Source: Centropus unirufus (lineage: Eukaryota > Chordata > Aves > Cuculiformes > Centropidae). From it: a stretch of DNA of 64,000 bases. Below, piece by piece: positions 20,516 through 33,532 of this stretch. Under the pieces are notes generated by a model. It was not told where the DNA came from, did not search any database, and saw only the letters and a list, made by a program, of their open reading frames with translations. The stretch is taken from contig VYZI01000053.1 in the NCBI GenBank assembly GCA_013397695.1, positions 2,385,762 to 2,449,761 of the forward strand, read 5' to 3'. How positions within the stretch are numbered: the first letter of the stretch is position 1; each line of letters begins with the position of its first letter. The translations under genes were made by a program, and so were the position numbers.

Positions 20516-23500
20516 GGACACTGTCTGCCACCAGCAGGCTTGGTGCCATGCAAACCACCCTAAAAAAACAAAAAAACCCCCCAAATTCCACCAATTCCTA
20601 CCAGGCTCTGAGCCATGTGATAAACACACGAGTTTTTTCTGTTCCTTTCTGTGCTCTTCCCTGCCAATGATGGGATTGAGGAAAACACTAGCTGGACTCC
20701 TGATCCTTGAACCAGTTGCCTCAGTGCCCTGAAAACCCTTTTGATGGCTTTTGTACTTTTCTCTGCAGTTTCATCACTGCCAACATATAACAGAAGTCTA
20801 GAAAATATCTTCTGGGTATTTTCAGCTGTAGTCATTATTTACATCTTTCTTAGCATTCCTCAAAGGACAGGCAGAAAAGCCAGCCTTCCTTTGCCAGCAA
20901 CAGCGCAGAGCTCCCAGTCATTTGACAGCCTCTCTTCTTTCAGAGCAGTTCCAAAATAAACCCATTTAAGTCAGCCCAACATAAGATTTGAGAACTCCAT
21001 TTTAGATTAAGCGATGAAGAAAAGATCTTGGAAGAGCATTTAAAAACATAAGTGATTTTTGAGTCCTATCTCTTGAAAAGCACTTTGCAGAAATCATTAA
21101 AATTTGGCTAAAAAGTCCAAGACCACTTACCCAGAATTTGAAGTGGCAAGAGGTTTTTGGATACTATAAAGGGGGTCATGATTATTGAGTTTATGATAGA
21201 AATTAAGTCTCGACCATAACTGGGGAGCAAATACAACCTACACATAATAATGCTTCCGTGCAATTTATTAATCTAAAAATATTCTAACTTACTACAGATA
21301 TCCATAAAATCGTATTGGTGAACATACAGCTGTGAAGAGCATATTATATAGAAAAGCAGCAAAAGCTGCTGCCCATGAAGACTTAACATAACTAGATCAT
21401 TTTACACGTGCTTAATAGTATTTATTCATAAAAGGCAAGCTCTGCTCTGCAATTTGGATCTTACAACTCATTTAGCATACACCCAGTAAAGTTGAGAGAT
21501 CCTAGTAAAAATAAATGCACAAAAATTGAGATGCGTAGCACCTGTATTTTTGAGCATGCCAGAATGCAACTTTAACGTAAGCTATCTATACCTTCCGGAA
21601 CTGTTAGAATTCACTTCTGTTTTCATAAAACTGTCTTAACTCTCTTTTCCTATTCCCATATGCCCAAGGAACCTTGAATGTACTTGGTGCTGTATCTTGA
21701 GGAACTCAAGGTGTAATATAGAGTAATTCTGCAGAAAGATTCTGAATTTTACTTGGTCAGCCACAAGGATCCTGATTTCTATTATAGTCCTCAAGAGTAA
21801 CGCTGAGAAAGTCACTTGAGGGTGGAAGTTACCAAAGGAACCCAAAGGAATTAGAAGCTGCTAAAAATCAAGGACAAATGGTTATATTTGCTTCCTTTGG
21901 CTGCCTCTGTCTCACTACATACCACAGAAAAAAATGGGGATTTAGTGATACTTCCTTTCAGCATGAACAGAAATAGTTGATTGCAAAAACAAACCCAATG
22001 AAATATTCAGTATTAAAATGGTCAAGTCACTAAATAATGCATTCAGCTGGCTCTAGGGGTTGACCTTTGCAAAACTCCTTGGAGGTGAAATGCAAACTAT
22101 TTTTTTTTCTGATGCCGTATTCCTGGGGAAATGAGAACTCTATATTTCACAATGAAAACTCCTCATTTTTTAGCTTTAATTATGCATAATCTTCAGTAGG
22201 TGGCCTTCTTCCTTCTCAGTAGGTACTGAATCAATCCCCTGGCATAGTGCTAAGGGGCACTGTGCTACCTGACTTGCCATCTTTCAGAAGAGAGACTGAA
22301 AGCAAGGTCTTATCTCTGTGATTTTGATGGCTCTTGTGGCACTCCCCTGAACCCCCTATTTTTTAATAATAAAGGTGTTAGCATCAGTGCCTTGGCCACA
22401 GTCCATACTGGGTAATTACATTCTGCCTCCCTCAGTCTTGCTGTGTGTAGTTTTAATTTAATATGGTGCTGCTCTTCTCTTCCTGCCCTAAGTTGTTTTG
22501 TGTCATTTCTGGGCACTGTTAAATAACCTCCATATTTCCCCTGAGACAGCTGCACTTAAGTTGTGGGTAAGGCCAAACCTGCTCATGAAATTTGTCAACC
22601 ATTCCCTGAGAAGGAAATACAAGCTCACTTGCAATTATTACATGCCAGTATTTACCTGGACAAATTCCAGCTTTTCTGCTCCCCTCTGGTAGTTTCCTTT
22701 CATTTGGAATTTAACTACCCAAATGAAACAGCAGCTGTAAGGAACATCGTCCCATCTCAAGAGGTCACAAGGCTCTTGATTGGGAGGAACTTATTTGACA
22801 AGCAGAGTGGTTTTATCCTCTGACCGAGAACATCAGCTGCTACAAGCAGCTTTCCTCTAGAGCAACACGTGATATTTAGCTGCAGACTGCAGGAGGATGT
22901 TGGGGCAGAGTTACCCCATCTCAGTCAGGTGGCTGCCTTCCCTCATGTTGTACCTCTTGGAGCGTCATCCAAAGATGTTGCATGTAAAAACCAATTTGCT
23001 CCCTAAACCACCACCATCTGCATCATTTATAGCAAGATCCAGCAGTAAAGGGAGTCTTTGTTAAGCCCTCAATGGGAATAATTTGACTGTGCAATGAACT
23101 TGGTTTTCATTTTCCTGATAAAATTATACTGTTTCTTTACTGGTGCCTATTGTTATTGTGTGGTGTTTCGCAAAAGGAACGTCAAAAGAACTTTCATTTT
23201 GAGACCCATCCCCTTCATCCTGCTTTACCGGGTATGTAGTGTGTGTCTGGTCCTGGCATGCCATTAGGTGCCAGACTCAAATGTCTTTGTAGATTTGCTT
23301 TATTTATTCAGTCTCCGAGGTGGAAGGTGAACTGATAAGTATGTTGTGTTTCAAGTTGCTGATCTACCCTTAGTGCGTCCCTCAGGAAAAGAAAACAAAC
23401 CTAAAACCCTGCAATACCAGGGTTTTAGAGGGGCAAGCAAACCAAACAGCTGAACTAAAAATGAAGCCAGTCATTTCTGGTAGAATGTGGAGATTAAATA

Positions 23501-26095
23501 ATTAAAGAAACCTGCCTTGGGTATGTATGAGCAGCAAGAAAAGACTCAAATAGGTTTTAAACTTGCATGAGGTTTCTTACAAACTATGATTCTGAGGGAC
23601 TTTGACAATAAAATCAACACCCTCTTTGAACAGACAAGAGTATGTGGGAAAGAGAAAAGTTGTTAAACTGACATCCTACTTGGGGTGGATCACTTTTCCT
23701 TCTAATGAGGACATTGTACCAATTGCAGTTCAACACAAAGGCAGCTTGCTGCTGCTCTCAGAGCTCGCTTGTGACCCTTAAAACACAGTGCGTGGGGGTA
23801 GGAAGCTGTTTTCTACTTCAGAACGTTTCTTTAAAATCTCATTGTTGCAGTCCAAACTATCCCAACACGCTTTTACAGACAGAGCTCATTGCACTAGAGA
23901 TACATTTTTTTTAACTTGGATCCAAAAGATATTTCATTTGCTCTCACAGAGATGTGTGACAAGTGCTCTGAGTTCACAGCCTCACACATCCCATTGGAGA
24001 ACCACAGGTAAAGTTCCTAGCATTTCCTTTCGGTTATATATGTGAAGTTATAGTAGAGGGTAAATTAAGAAAAACTAGGTTATTAACGTGTAAAGAAGTA
24101 ACTATTTTAATGCAATTGCATCGTTGTTCTGTCCATAGAGCTGTTCAAGTTGGGAGGGCTATGAGTTTTTGCACTGCTTCTCCTTACTTGCCTCTGCAGT
24201 CCAATACTGAGACATGATGTTACTGTAGTACGAAAAGAGGGAAAGAACTCAAGTGTTAACAGAGCTGTCAGCGATAAAAGGGGCTTCATTCCTGCTCAGC
24301 GCACAAGCTGGGCTTTGCCCATTCAAATTACAGGTTTACAAAACAAGTACCTATATCTGAACTCTTTGGTCAGGCTCCTTTTTCAGTCAAGGAGACAAAT
24401 GAACATTTCTAGATTTATCTCCTCCTACAGCAGAAGTTGAACAAGCACAGTTGAGTTACTCTGTAGAAATAGCTACCTCTATCCCTTGGCTATGTTAGAG
24501 CGTAGAACACTATGTCTGAGAGATGCATCCAGCCTTCAATCTCCAACTGAGTTCTTCATCTGGAAGTTGGTGGTACCCAGCCACTGTTAAATGCAGCTTC
24601 TGTTTAGCCCTATATAAAATTACTGAGCATGAAGGCAAAGAAGTGGTGTTTAAGGACAAATGAGGGGGAAATCAAACTCTGCAAAATGCAACGCACTCCC
24701 CAGAAAGAAGACACTTTACATCATTCATGTGGTAAGTACTTCAGTTAGTTAGGAAAAATGATACACAAAGAGACCACGTGCATAGACCAACTTGAGTGAA
24801 ACCCTGATTGAACCGAAATCAAACATCCTGTCTCGAGCAGGCTCAGAACGTCTCAGAGCCTTTGTTTGAGGACACATTTCTAATGCAGCTACCATAAAAG
24901 AAAGAACTCGGGGGTGCTTTTCAAGGAATGTTCAGAAGCTTAAGCCCACCTCGATGAGCTTACTCATTGTGATGTGCAGCCCACAGGACAGAGCAGGGAC
25001 CACAGGTTGAGGCAAAGGATTTATCCCAGAACTAGGTTCAGTCTTGAGCTCTCAGAAAGATGATGATTTTGAATATTCCAGTGAGAAAAAAGATACAAGT
25101 AGATCTCCCATCTCTAACACATGGAGAGAAAACAATTTGTTGTTTTGCACTGTCTCCCAAAGAAAGCACTAGATGCTTTTTTATATAGACTACCTTGGTT
25201 TAAGCCTGTCTACTCCACCGTGTTCATGCTCTGGCCACACATCAGTTACCAAAATTTAGACAATCCTGTCAGAATCTAATAACAGCCAGTGGTGATGGGC
25301 AGCACAAAAGGAAAAACAGGATGTGTGATTTTAGCCAGCCAGCTAATTCTGACCTCTGCAACAGTCAGCGGGCTGAACTTCTGTGTGATGTGTGGGAGTA
25401 CAAACATCAAAGATATCTGATCTACGTACAAACTGTAGCCTGGCACACAGAAGAATGTATGACCTTTAACTCCATGAAATACCTGTCAGCCAGCCTTGCT
25501 AAGGGAAGGATCTACATGCAGAGCCTGTGATACGCTGATCCTCTTTTCAGGCCATCCAGGGTTTGTATCCTTTTTTCCCCAAACATTAGAAAATGAATTG
25601 ACTACAAGCACAGCATTCATGTAAAAGCAATGTATCTGATATGAATGATACAGATAACAACACCTTTCATCAAAGGATCCCAGAGGTACTATGCATCTTA
25701 TTCACAATAGTTCCAGTCCTGTAGCAGATTCTTGCTTGAATTTATACACAAGCTGCTCCACTGAAATCTAATCATATGCATAAACCCTCTCAGAATCAGG
25801 GACTCATGCTGCACAAGAATTATGTTTGTCTCTGCTGATAGATAATAAAATTCTCTGTAGGGTGAAATACAAAAGGAAGCCCTGTTAACTGTTTGGATTC
25901 CTTGAAGAATTTTGGATGCAAGATCTGGGCTTTGTCCAGACCGCAGATCATCCTACCGTGGCTGATAATATTCCAAGCTACTGAACAACAGAAGAAAAGC
26001 AGAATTTTGGGCATCTGAGAAACTGAATACTCTACTGGGAAGGTGTATGCTTTTAAATGAACTTTCTCAACTGGATGACTAATTCCTTAGCAAAT
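20516..26095. other. Unique intergenic DNA
   Basis: About 5.6 kb without a recognised gene or transposon. Open frames are short and have no known domain. Base composition is evenly AT-rich. Confidence 0.5.
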
Positions 26096-26097
26096 TT

Positions 26098-26200
26098 ATG
26101 CTCAGACGTAGCAACTGCTACATGGAGTCAGACCAATGATCCATCCTACCTCCCTGCTAGCCATGGTCTCTTGGCAGTATAGCTCCAATGTTAACAGTGA
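26098..26200. repeat. Possible old amniote interspersed repeat
   Basis: The phrase 'acatggagtcagaccaatga' followed by 'tccatcctacc' and 'ctagccatggtctcttggcagt' resembles a widespread reptile/amniote repeat motif ('gggtcagaccaatggtccat' with a following 'agtggcca'). I recognise this from the phrase only and cannot name the family. Confidence 0.3.
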
Positions 26201-29200
26201 GGAGTGCTCAAAAGCAAATTCTAGATCTAATTGTCTCTGAGCTTTGGGGAAGTTCCAAACTTGTATTTGGACTCAGATGTGACTCTATGCCAATATTAAC
26301 ATGGCATTGGTATGCAGATTGCTTTGAGAAATTACCAAAATGCAGTTTTGTGTGCAATTTCTCTAGCTACAACCTCCTTTATTGAGCTTCTAAAAAAATC
26401 ATGCTTCTAAGTATACAAAGTAAAAAAACGTGATAAAAACATCCTTTTGGATGGGCATCCTTTTGCCCTTCTCATGCCTACCCCTTACAACAGTTTGTAA
26501 GAAACATGGAAATACCCTTGAAATTATTGGAATACACTACAGTGGAGGTGAGTCCTTTGCAATATAAATTCCATGCAGTAAACTTGAGATGCAGCATAGC
26601 CTTCTGTTCCACTCACAAGAAAGGAGGTGTGTTCTTTCCCATCTTATAAATCAGACTAGGTAATGCCTTTTAAATAATACACATGCCCTTCCCAGAAGGC
26701 AGTCATTTATCAGCGTCATCAGATAACTGCTTATTTTGAGCTGTTAAAGGAAATACCATTGTCCGCCAAGTGTGGTACAACTCCTGCCTTCAATTCCACA
26801 CAAGTGGAATTCAGCAAAGGATAATCTGGAGGAAGAGCTCTAACCTCTAACAGTGTTTAAGGGAAACTTTTTACTGTCTTTCCAGGACCAGTGAAAGCAC
26901 CCAGACTGTGCCAGTTGGCAACTTAACCTCTGAAGAAATGCAAAGTAAAAAAACATTTGAAAAACAAAAAAGTTAAAACACATACCACTGTCAAATCCTC
27001 TTCACTTGGAATAAGTTTTAGGTAACAAATACAACCTCTACTTTAACTTGCGTAAACCACAAAAACCCCAGTTTGACCTGCTGGTATGGAAATCTTAAAA
27101 CAGCATGAAATGAAAAATTGTATCAATATTTTACAGAAAGTCTGGACCCACTTTTATGTCACATAGAGATATTTTAAAATACTCAGAATTAGGCGGTGAA
27201 AGAATAAATGGATCATAATTTAATCTCTCCACCTATCTAGTTGGGGCCTCAGAAAATTAAACTGTCCTGTTTTACACTGATGGTTTTATGATCCTGTGTT
27301 TCCAGAAACTCACAAGTCTCCTGCGTCCTTGGAGAAGATAAAGCAACATTTGCTCCTAACTCAGCCAGTGATGTGGACATGCTGAACAAACACTGAGACC
27401 TTTTAGTCACTGCTGGCAGTACGCAGAGCAAGGGAGTCCCTACTTTCCCAGCACTTCTTATCTCAAGATTACCATGTTCCTTCCCCCCCATCTTGCTCCG
27501 GAAGGTGGGAGACGCCAAGTGCTGGCAGCTTGAGACAAGAAAGCCCCTAGAGTATACAGAGGCAGTACTGAACAAGCCTCACAGGTCCATAGAAGCAGAA
27601 GACAATTGTACCTTCACCCTGAGACTGGAAGGATGTGTCCCCTCTGCTCTGTCCGTGGAACCATTTACCCCAGTCCGCTTTGCCCAGTAAATCCTCAGTT
27701 ACATTCCTCTGTTGTAGCACTTGCCGCAAAACCATGAGTGCCTCCAGGAGCCAGAGGGCAACAGAGGATCTGGCCTGTCACATTTTGGTTTTCCATCCTA
27801 CAAAGTCTTTTAAATTGTTCTTCATTTAATAATCCACATTCCTGTCTTGCGCCCCACTTTCAGATGTGAATCCTTCAGATTCCTTCCATCAAAATGAGAA
27901 GACGAAGGGTTCTTTTTCTTAAATACCTCTTTTAACAAAACCCATCTGGAATATGCTCACTTCTGTCAGTGTTCTGGAATATGTGCTTTGTCTTTCTTCC
28001 AGAGACCATGAACATTTCAAATTTCCCTTAAGCTTTCATAATTATTTCTGATCTTGATGGTTTTACTTTGTCAGACCAGCTGATACCAAACAGATGAGAG
28101 AAAAGATTTGAGAGTGGATTTTGACTAGGAGGGAGCAGAGGAGAAAACGAACAATAAAGATTCTGGTAATTTCTCATTTAATTGTAAAGACATGTCATGG
28201 GTATTTGCATATTCTGGCCGTGAAATAAACAAAAGCTGTAATCAGATGAAACGGCAAGAAAGGCTTGAAATGCTATAAGAATGAAAGGAAAGCATCATAC
28301 TAGGCAACTTGCTTAGAAACTTGGGCTTATTCTTATAAATACCATAAAGATTGGGACACGATATAAATTTATATTTGTGAAGTGTGTGAACATTACAGTG
28401 AAAAGGTACCTGACCTCTTAGTTTGGCCTGCAATCCCAACAGATAAAAAACTAGCTCCTGTAGAGCTCATGGCATGCTGAGAGTGCTGCTTTCAGCATTT
28501 CGCTCGGCCCCATCACTGCATCCAGCAGCTGGCCTCAGAATGGGAGGGAAGACAAGATGGGAATTATCAAGTAACAGCTTGTAATGGCTGAGTCATAACA
28601 CTAAATGCTTCTAACTCAAGCGATCGGGGTCATTTGGGAGGTATGGCTTGCTGTGACACCTGCTGAAGGAGAGAGGAAACTTTGAATACTTAACATTTTA
28701 GATAAAAATGCAGTTTCCCTTCAGCCATGCTCAGTGTCTGAACAAACTCCAGGGCACAAACTCTAGTGCCAATTTAATGCAGGCTTCTATTTGCAGAGAC
28801 TCATGAATGTTGTGCACAACTGCTTAAAAAAGAAGGTTAAAGTCTTGGCAGAAAGCAGCAATAGCAACAATCGAATCATCTCCAGAACTTACCCCGAGAC
28901 GCACCAGCTGGGGAAACGCTGAAGCATTGAGCAGAGATTAAAGCAGGTGCCAAAGCCCAGGGCAGCCAGTGGTGGGTGAGGAGGGGCTGCAGGCACAGGC
29001 AGGTCAGCAGCTCGTCCCTGCTGTCACCACCGAGTCCCATAAGGTGCCACCTGCTGCAGTCCTCAGGGGCAAAGCTGCTTGCATCCCAGCTAATGGCACT
29101 ACACTAAATCAGAGCTCCTTATATACTTCCCTTAACTACATGCTTTAGTTCTTTACTAAATACCACCAGTATGATACCACCAGTTGGAAGGCTTTATTTT

Positions 29201-30439
29201 ATACTAGAATACCACAACTTTCCTCTCTTGTCATTCCTTTGGATGCAAGGTTAAATTCTGACCGCTGCTCCCTTGGTTGATACTTGGGCCCATTAAAATG
29301 AAAAGAAAAATGTGAAATAGGGAGAGAGAAGTGAGTGCCTGAGGCATTTTCTGCACATTCATAAAAACAGTGGCTTTAAAAATGGATTTGAAGAAGCTCA
29401 GGAAAAAACTTCAAATCAATTAAAAATTATCCAGAAACAAGCAAAAGCAAAAATGTGAACCTGGAGAGGCACAGGCATTGTACAAGTTTTGATGAGGTGC
29501 TGTACTGGCTGTCTCAGGCTCACCTTTTATTACTTGCATCTTCTCTTGCTCCAGGGCCTATAGTGTATAATAGAGATTTCCAAGTTCTTTCACTAAGATT
29601 GAGAGCAGACATTATTTTAGAAGTAGTTAATGAAACACTTTGAGGGTGTGATTTGGTATGAAATGCTTTTCATCTCCCACGGGTCTCCAAACAGTTTACC
29701 ATTCAAATGTAGTGATACAGATGGCTCCCCCTCACTGCTCAGCTGTAGCCAGCTGAGGAATGGACCACAAGAAACATTTTATAGGTTGCCTCTAGCCCCA
29801 CATGCATCTTTAGAAAAGTAATTGAAAGATACTCAGTTGAAATGGGAAGGGGAATGTAGGTGTAAAAAATTTAATTATCTGAGTTGCAATTGGAGATGAG
29901 GAGTGCATCATACAGTAAGAAAGTGTGATAACATTCATCTGCTCTGAGTGGCATTCTGCACGCAGCATATACAGCAAGCCGTCTGAGGTGCTGGAGCCTG
30001 AAATTACTACCCATCCTGAAGAGGTTCCTGCAGGAAGACTGTTTTTTAATTAACACAACTTAGCACACTTGAAATCCCTAATTATTTAACGGGCATTGGA
30101 GGAATACTAGGGGTCTCAATCAAGGGCAGCCGAGATGGTACAAGAATTATGTGCCCTCAGGTCTGCCTTCCCAGCACTCCCAATGCAAAGCCAGTAGTGA
30201 AACAGCCCCTTCACAGGAGGCATGGAAAGCTCAGCCCTGGAGGACCCTGATCAGTGAAGAACTTGCAGAGAAGCAGAGGAAATTCTCAAGCAAAGGTACA
30301 CAGCTGCTCCTTACATTCTGCCCAGAGGTGCCTCCAGCTGTATTCATTCCTTTTGTAAACACTCTCCCACCCTTGCACCCCAAAAGTCCCAAATGGAGAC
30401 AGCAGCAGGCAGGGAGGTGAACTTGCGGCACTTATAGTG
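26201..30439. other. Unique intergenic DNA
   Basis: No gene, RNA or transposon is recognised. The part from 28880 to 29060 is somewhat richer in G+C but shows no CpG island. Confidence 0.5.
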
Positions 30440-30690
30440 CTAGAATTGAAGAATAATGATGCAAAGGATCTAGAAAGATCACCAGGTTTAAGTTCCTGCC
30501 CCGTTATAGGCTCAAATACACCTTTATAACCTTTTTGGTGAAAATTAATCTAAGCTGTTCTTAAAGCCCTCCATGCCCTGGTAGGACAACTTACCCAGAG
30601 AAGTCGGTCTTAGTATCCTCGCTGTTAGAACACATTTCCTGCTCTCTAATCTGAATCTTGTTCTGTGCCTGCAGCAAAAATGATGTACAT
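30440..30690 (-). mobile_element. Possible ancient CR1-like LINE 3' region, minus strand
   Basis: The order 'gttcttaaagccctccatg', 'acccagagaagt', 'gtatcctcgctgttagaaca', 'tctaatctgaatcttg', 'ctgcag' parallels the old amniote CR1 3' UTR in reverse. It is far more worn than the other CR1 copies here, which fits greater age. Confidence 0.42.
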
Positions 30691-30829
30691 TCTAAGTGTA
30701 TGCAGTTTGGACTAATGCATTCATTAGCAGACTAGAAGGAACAAATTTTGGCTGGCACTGCATTTATGAAGAGGCAAGAAAAGGCAGTGTTGGGGAAAAA
30801 AGAAGGAAGGCAGCTGAAGCATTGGGAAG

Positions 30830-30843
30830 AAAAAAAAAAAAAA
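30830..30843 (+). repeat. Poly(A) run of 14
   Basis: A plain A run in an A/G-rich stretch. No retroposed body is recognised upstream. Confidence 0.85.
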
Positions 30844-33410
30844 GAAGTTATTCATGAGTGATATTTTGTAGAGTAAATGAGTGCAGATTTGATGAAGAGC
30901 ATAAGTAACATCCTGCAGGGTCAGCAGGGAAACCCTAATTAGACAGGATGCCCTTCCTCAGTATTAATTAGAGTTATATGCTTGATTGAATAAGTACAAT
31001 TCTGCCTAATACTGCAGGAGGCCTGCAGCATACAGCCAACCCGTTCCTCCCTCTCTTGCACATCCAGACACGTACCAAGTGTTGCTGTACCCGCTCTCTC
31101 TTATGCATATGCATCCTCATGCATACATAGGCACACAGAGCTATAACACATGGGACCACTCCATCTGCTTCCTGTCCTTTTGGAACAGACACGACTTATC
31201 AGGTGCCCCGATTCAGAAGAGAGCAGGGTTAACATTCTCTTTTGGATGAAGAAGAGACTAGCATGCCATGCTCATTTGACAAAAAGGAGGAAAACAGAGT
31301 AATAGGTGTATGCAAATCAATAACTCATACCACCTCGGAACACGTATCTCCCAGCAGATGCCACAGGTAATTATGCAGCTGAGGGCAGTGCTGCTGGGAG
31401 CACTCAAAATACAGCTTTTATCTCATTGCTTCCAGCCCATGTCTGGCAACGTATAAATAATGTTAACAGCATTCCACACAGATGGACAGATTGGATGTGC
31501 ACTACATGCTCGTGTCTGGTGGAAACCAGATTTTTTCTGTAAACTGGAGACATGTCAGAAGAGAAGACTTTTGCCTCTTAAAAAAAGGGTCCCTAAACCA
31601 CACTTACCAAGGTGCTTCTTATGAGCAGCAAAATCTCTGTGCTAGATAAGAAAAGATGAGTACTTCCGGACTTCCTGAGTGTCCCTTTAGGCAAATAGCC
31701 TTCAGGCTGATTCAGGATAGGTTACGAATATGGGTGGCAGCTGCGTGACCCATGGCTGGCTCCATACAAGAAGCTGACAGCTTCATTTGCCAAGCAACTT
31801 CAGTGATGTGATAACCAAGAGACTCACTGTACAATACGGTTATCAACAGAATCCGTAGTAAGTGGGAGTCAACATCGCTGTAGAGAAAGATGTCAATGTG
31901 GTTAGGAAAACAAGCAAAGGATCAAAATTAGCTTTTGCTGCCTTTAGTTTCCCATACGCTCATCACATTCTTCCATGGGCACTCTTTACGTGTTCCAGCC
32001 ATACTGAGATGCTCCACAAGGCACCTTTCAAATGTGCTGTGAGCTTATCCTATTTTATAGCCCACAGATTATGGGCACACTTGGTCAGCTAAAAGTGCAC
32101 GAAGCGTGTTGTGAATAACATCCACTCTGCAAAACAGACCAACCGAGTTTTGTAAGTAAAATCCATTTGTGAAGATGGCTTTAGGTATAGTGAAATGAAT
32201 CGCATTGTTGTAGTTTATCGACAAATGTATGCAATATAACAGGCTTACAGTGGCTACAAAACTGAAAGAGATCCTATTATCTATAAAGAATTCCTCATTA
32301 TGTGTCAATGTTAGGAAGTGCAGACAGAAACGTGAGCTGAATAGAAGAAGGGAATCAAAGGAGCAGAGCTAAATATTCAGATGTGAAAATCTGACAGAGT
32401 AGGGATATCAAAAAATGTACTGCCAAAACCTGACCCACAGTCATTGCTAATACTAAGAACTGATGGTGACCATACAATTTCACTGCTATTTTCCTGATTA
32501 TATAAATGCTGTTTTTCAATCTGAAGTTGAAACATTGCACTGTTTTCCACCAGTTTTTCTATTTTGTGATGCAGCTTGTATTGCTATGTAAAAATACTGA
32601 AAAATTGTTGCAGTACTACCTTACGAGATATCAAGTTGCTTTACCACTGCACAAAAAAAAAATCTAGAAAGTGGGAAGTGCTTTACTAACATCTATCCCT
32701 AATGTTTTTATTTTTATAAATAAATGCATGTGTTTTGCCATATCATCAGTTTGCATTCATACACAGTTAGGGTCACAAACTAGAAAAGGCAACCCATAAA
32801 ATTAAACCAATAATAATCTCAAAAGAAGAAAGAATGCACATTAAAGTGAGTTTTACTAACAACCCCTCAAGCTTTTTGTACTTTCTTTTTTTGCTTGTAT
32901 TTCTCCAAAATAAGAAAAAATATTTAAACTGTTAGCATTTCACACATCAGCAATTCTTAACTTTGGGTTAACAAATCCATGAGAAATGAAGGAAGAATAG
33001 AGATTAATTTTTGTTTTACTTTAAAAAATGTAGTCTATTGTGTCACAGCATCAAATTCTTAAAAAGTAATCGCCCTGTCACACAGCTCTCTATAAAATTA
33101 TTCACTGGATTACTTGGGCAAAAATATCAATATAGTGAGAAGCTTAATTTAATGTTTGTGGCACAAAAATTTTCGAAAATATCTTCTTAAAGCTTTATAC
33201 CCATGACCAATACTAGAAATGCTGCTTCAGCATGACCAGCACGGTTATAGTGTATTGTTGTTAGCATATGTGAACTGGTAATCGAATATTCTAAAACATG
33301 CTTTGTATGGTAAGATTTTAAGGCAGGACTAAGTTCAGGGAGTTTTTGTATTCATTCCAGTTAGAACTAGTGAGTATGTAATAATTTCAGGTTACTTAAA
33401 CCCAAGAAGG
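30844..33410. other. AT-rich unique intergenic DNA
   Basis: No gene or element is recognised. The stretch from about 32500 to 33350 is especially AT-rich. Confidence 0.5.
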
Positions 33411-33414
33411 CTTA

Positions 33415-33532
33415 AAGATCAGGTTTAGGTTTTAAGCAACCTGATCCAGGGGGAGGTGTCCCTGCCCATGGCAGTGGGGGTGGAACTGGGTGATCTTTAA
33501 GATCCCTTCCAACCCAAAAGCTGTGTCATGAA
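33415..33532 (+). mobile_element. CR1 LINE, 3' end fragment
   Basis: It contains 'taagcaacctgatcc', 'gggaggtgtccctgcccatg' and 'gatcccttccaacccaaaa', a short 5'-truncated CR1 3' end with a worn terminus. Confidence 0.9.
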
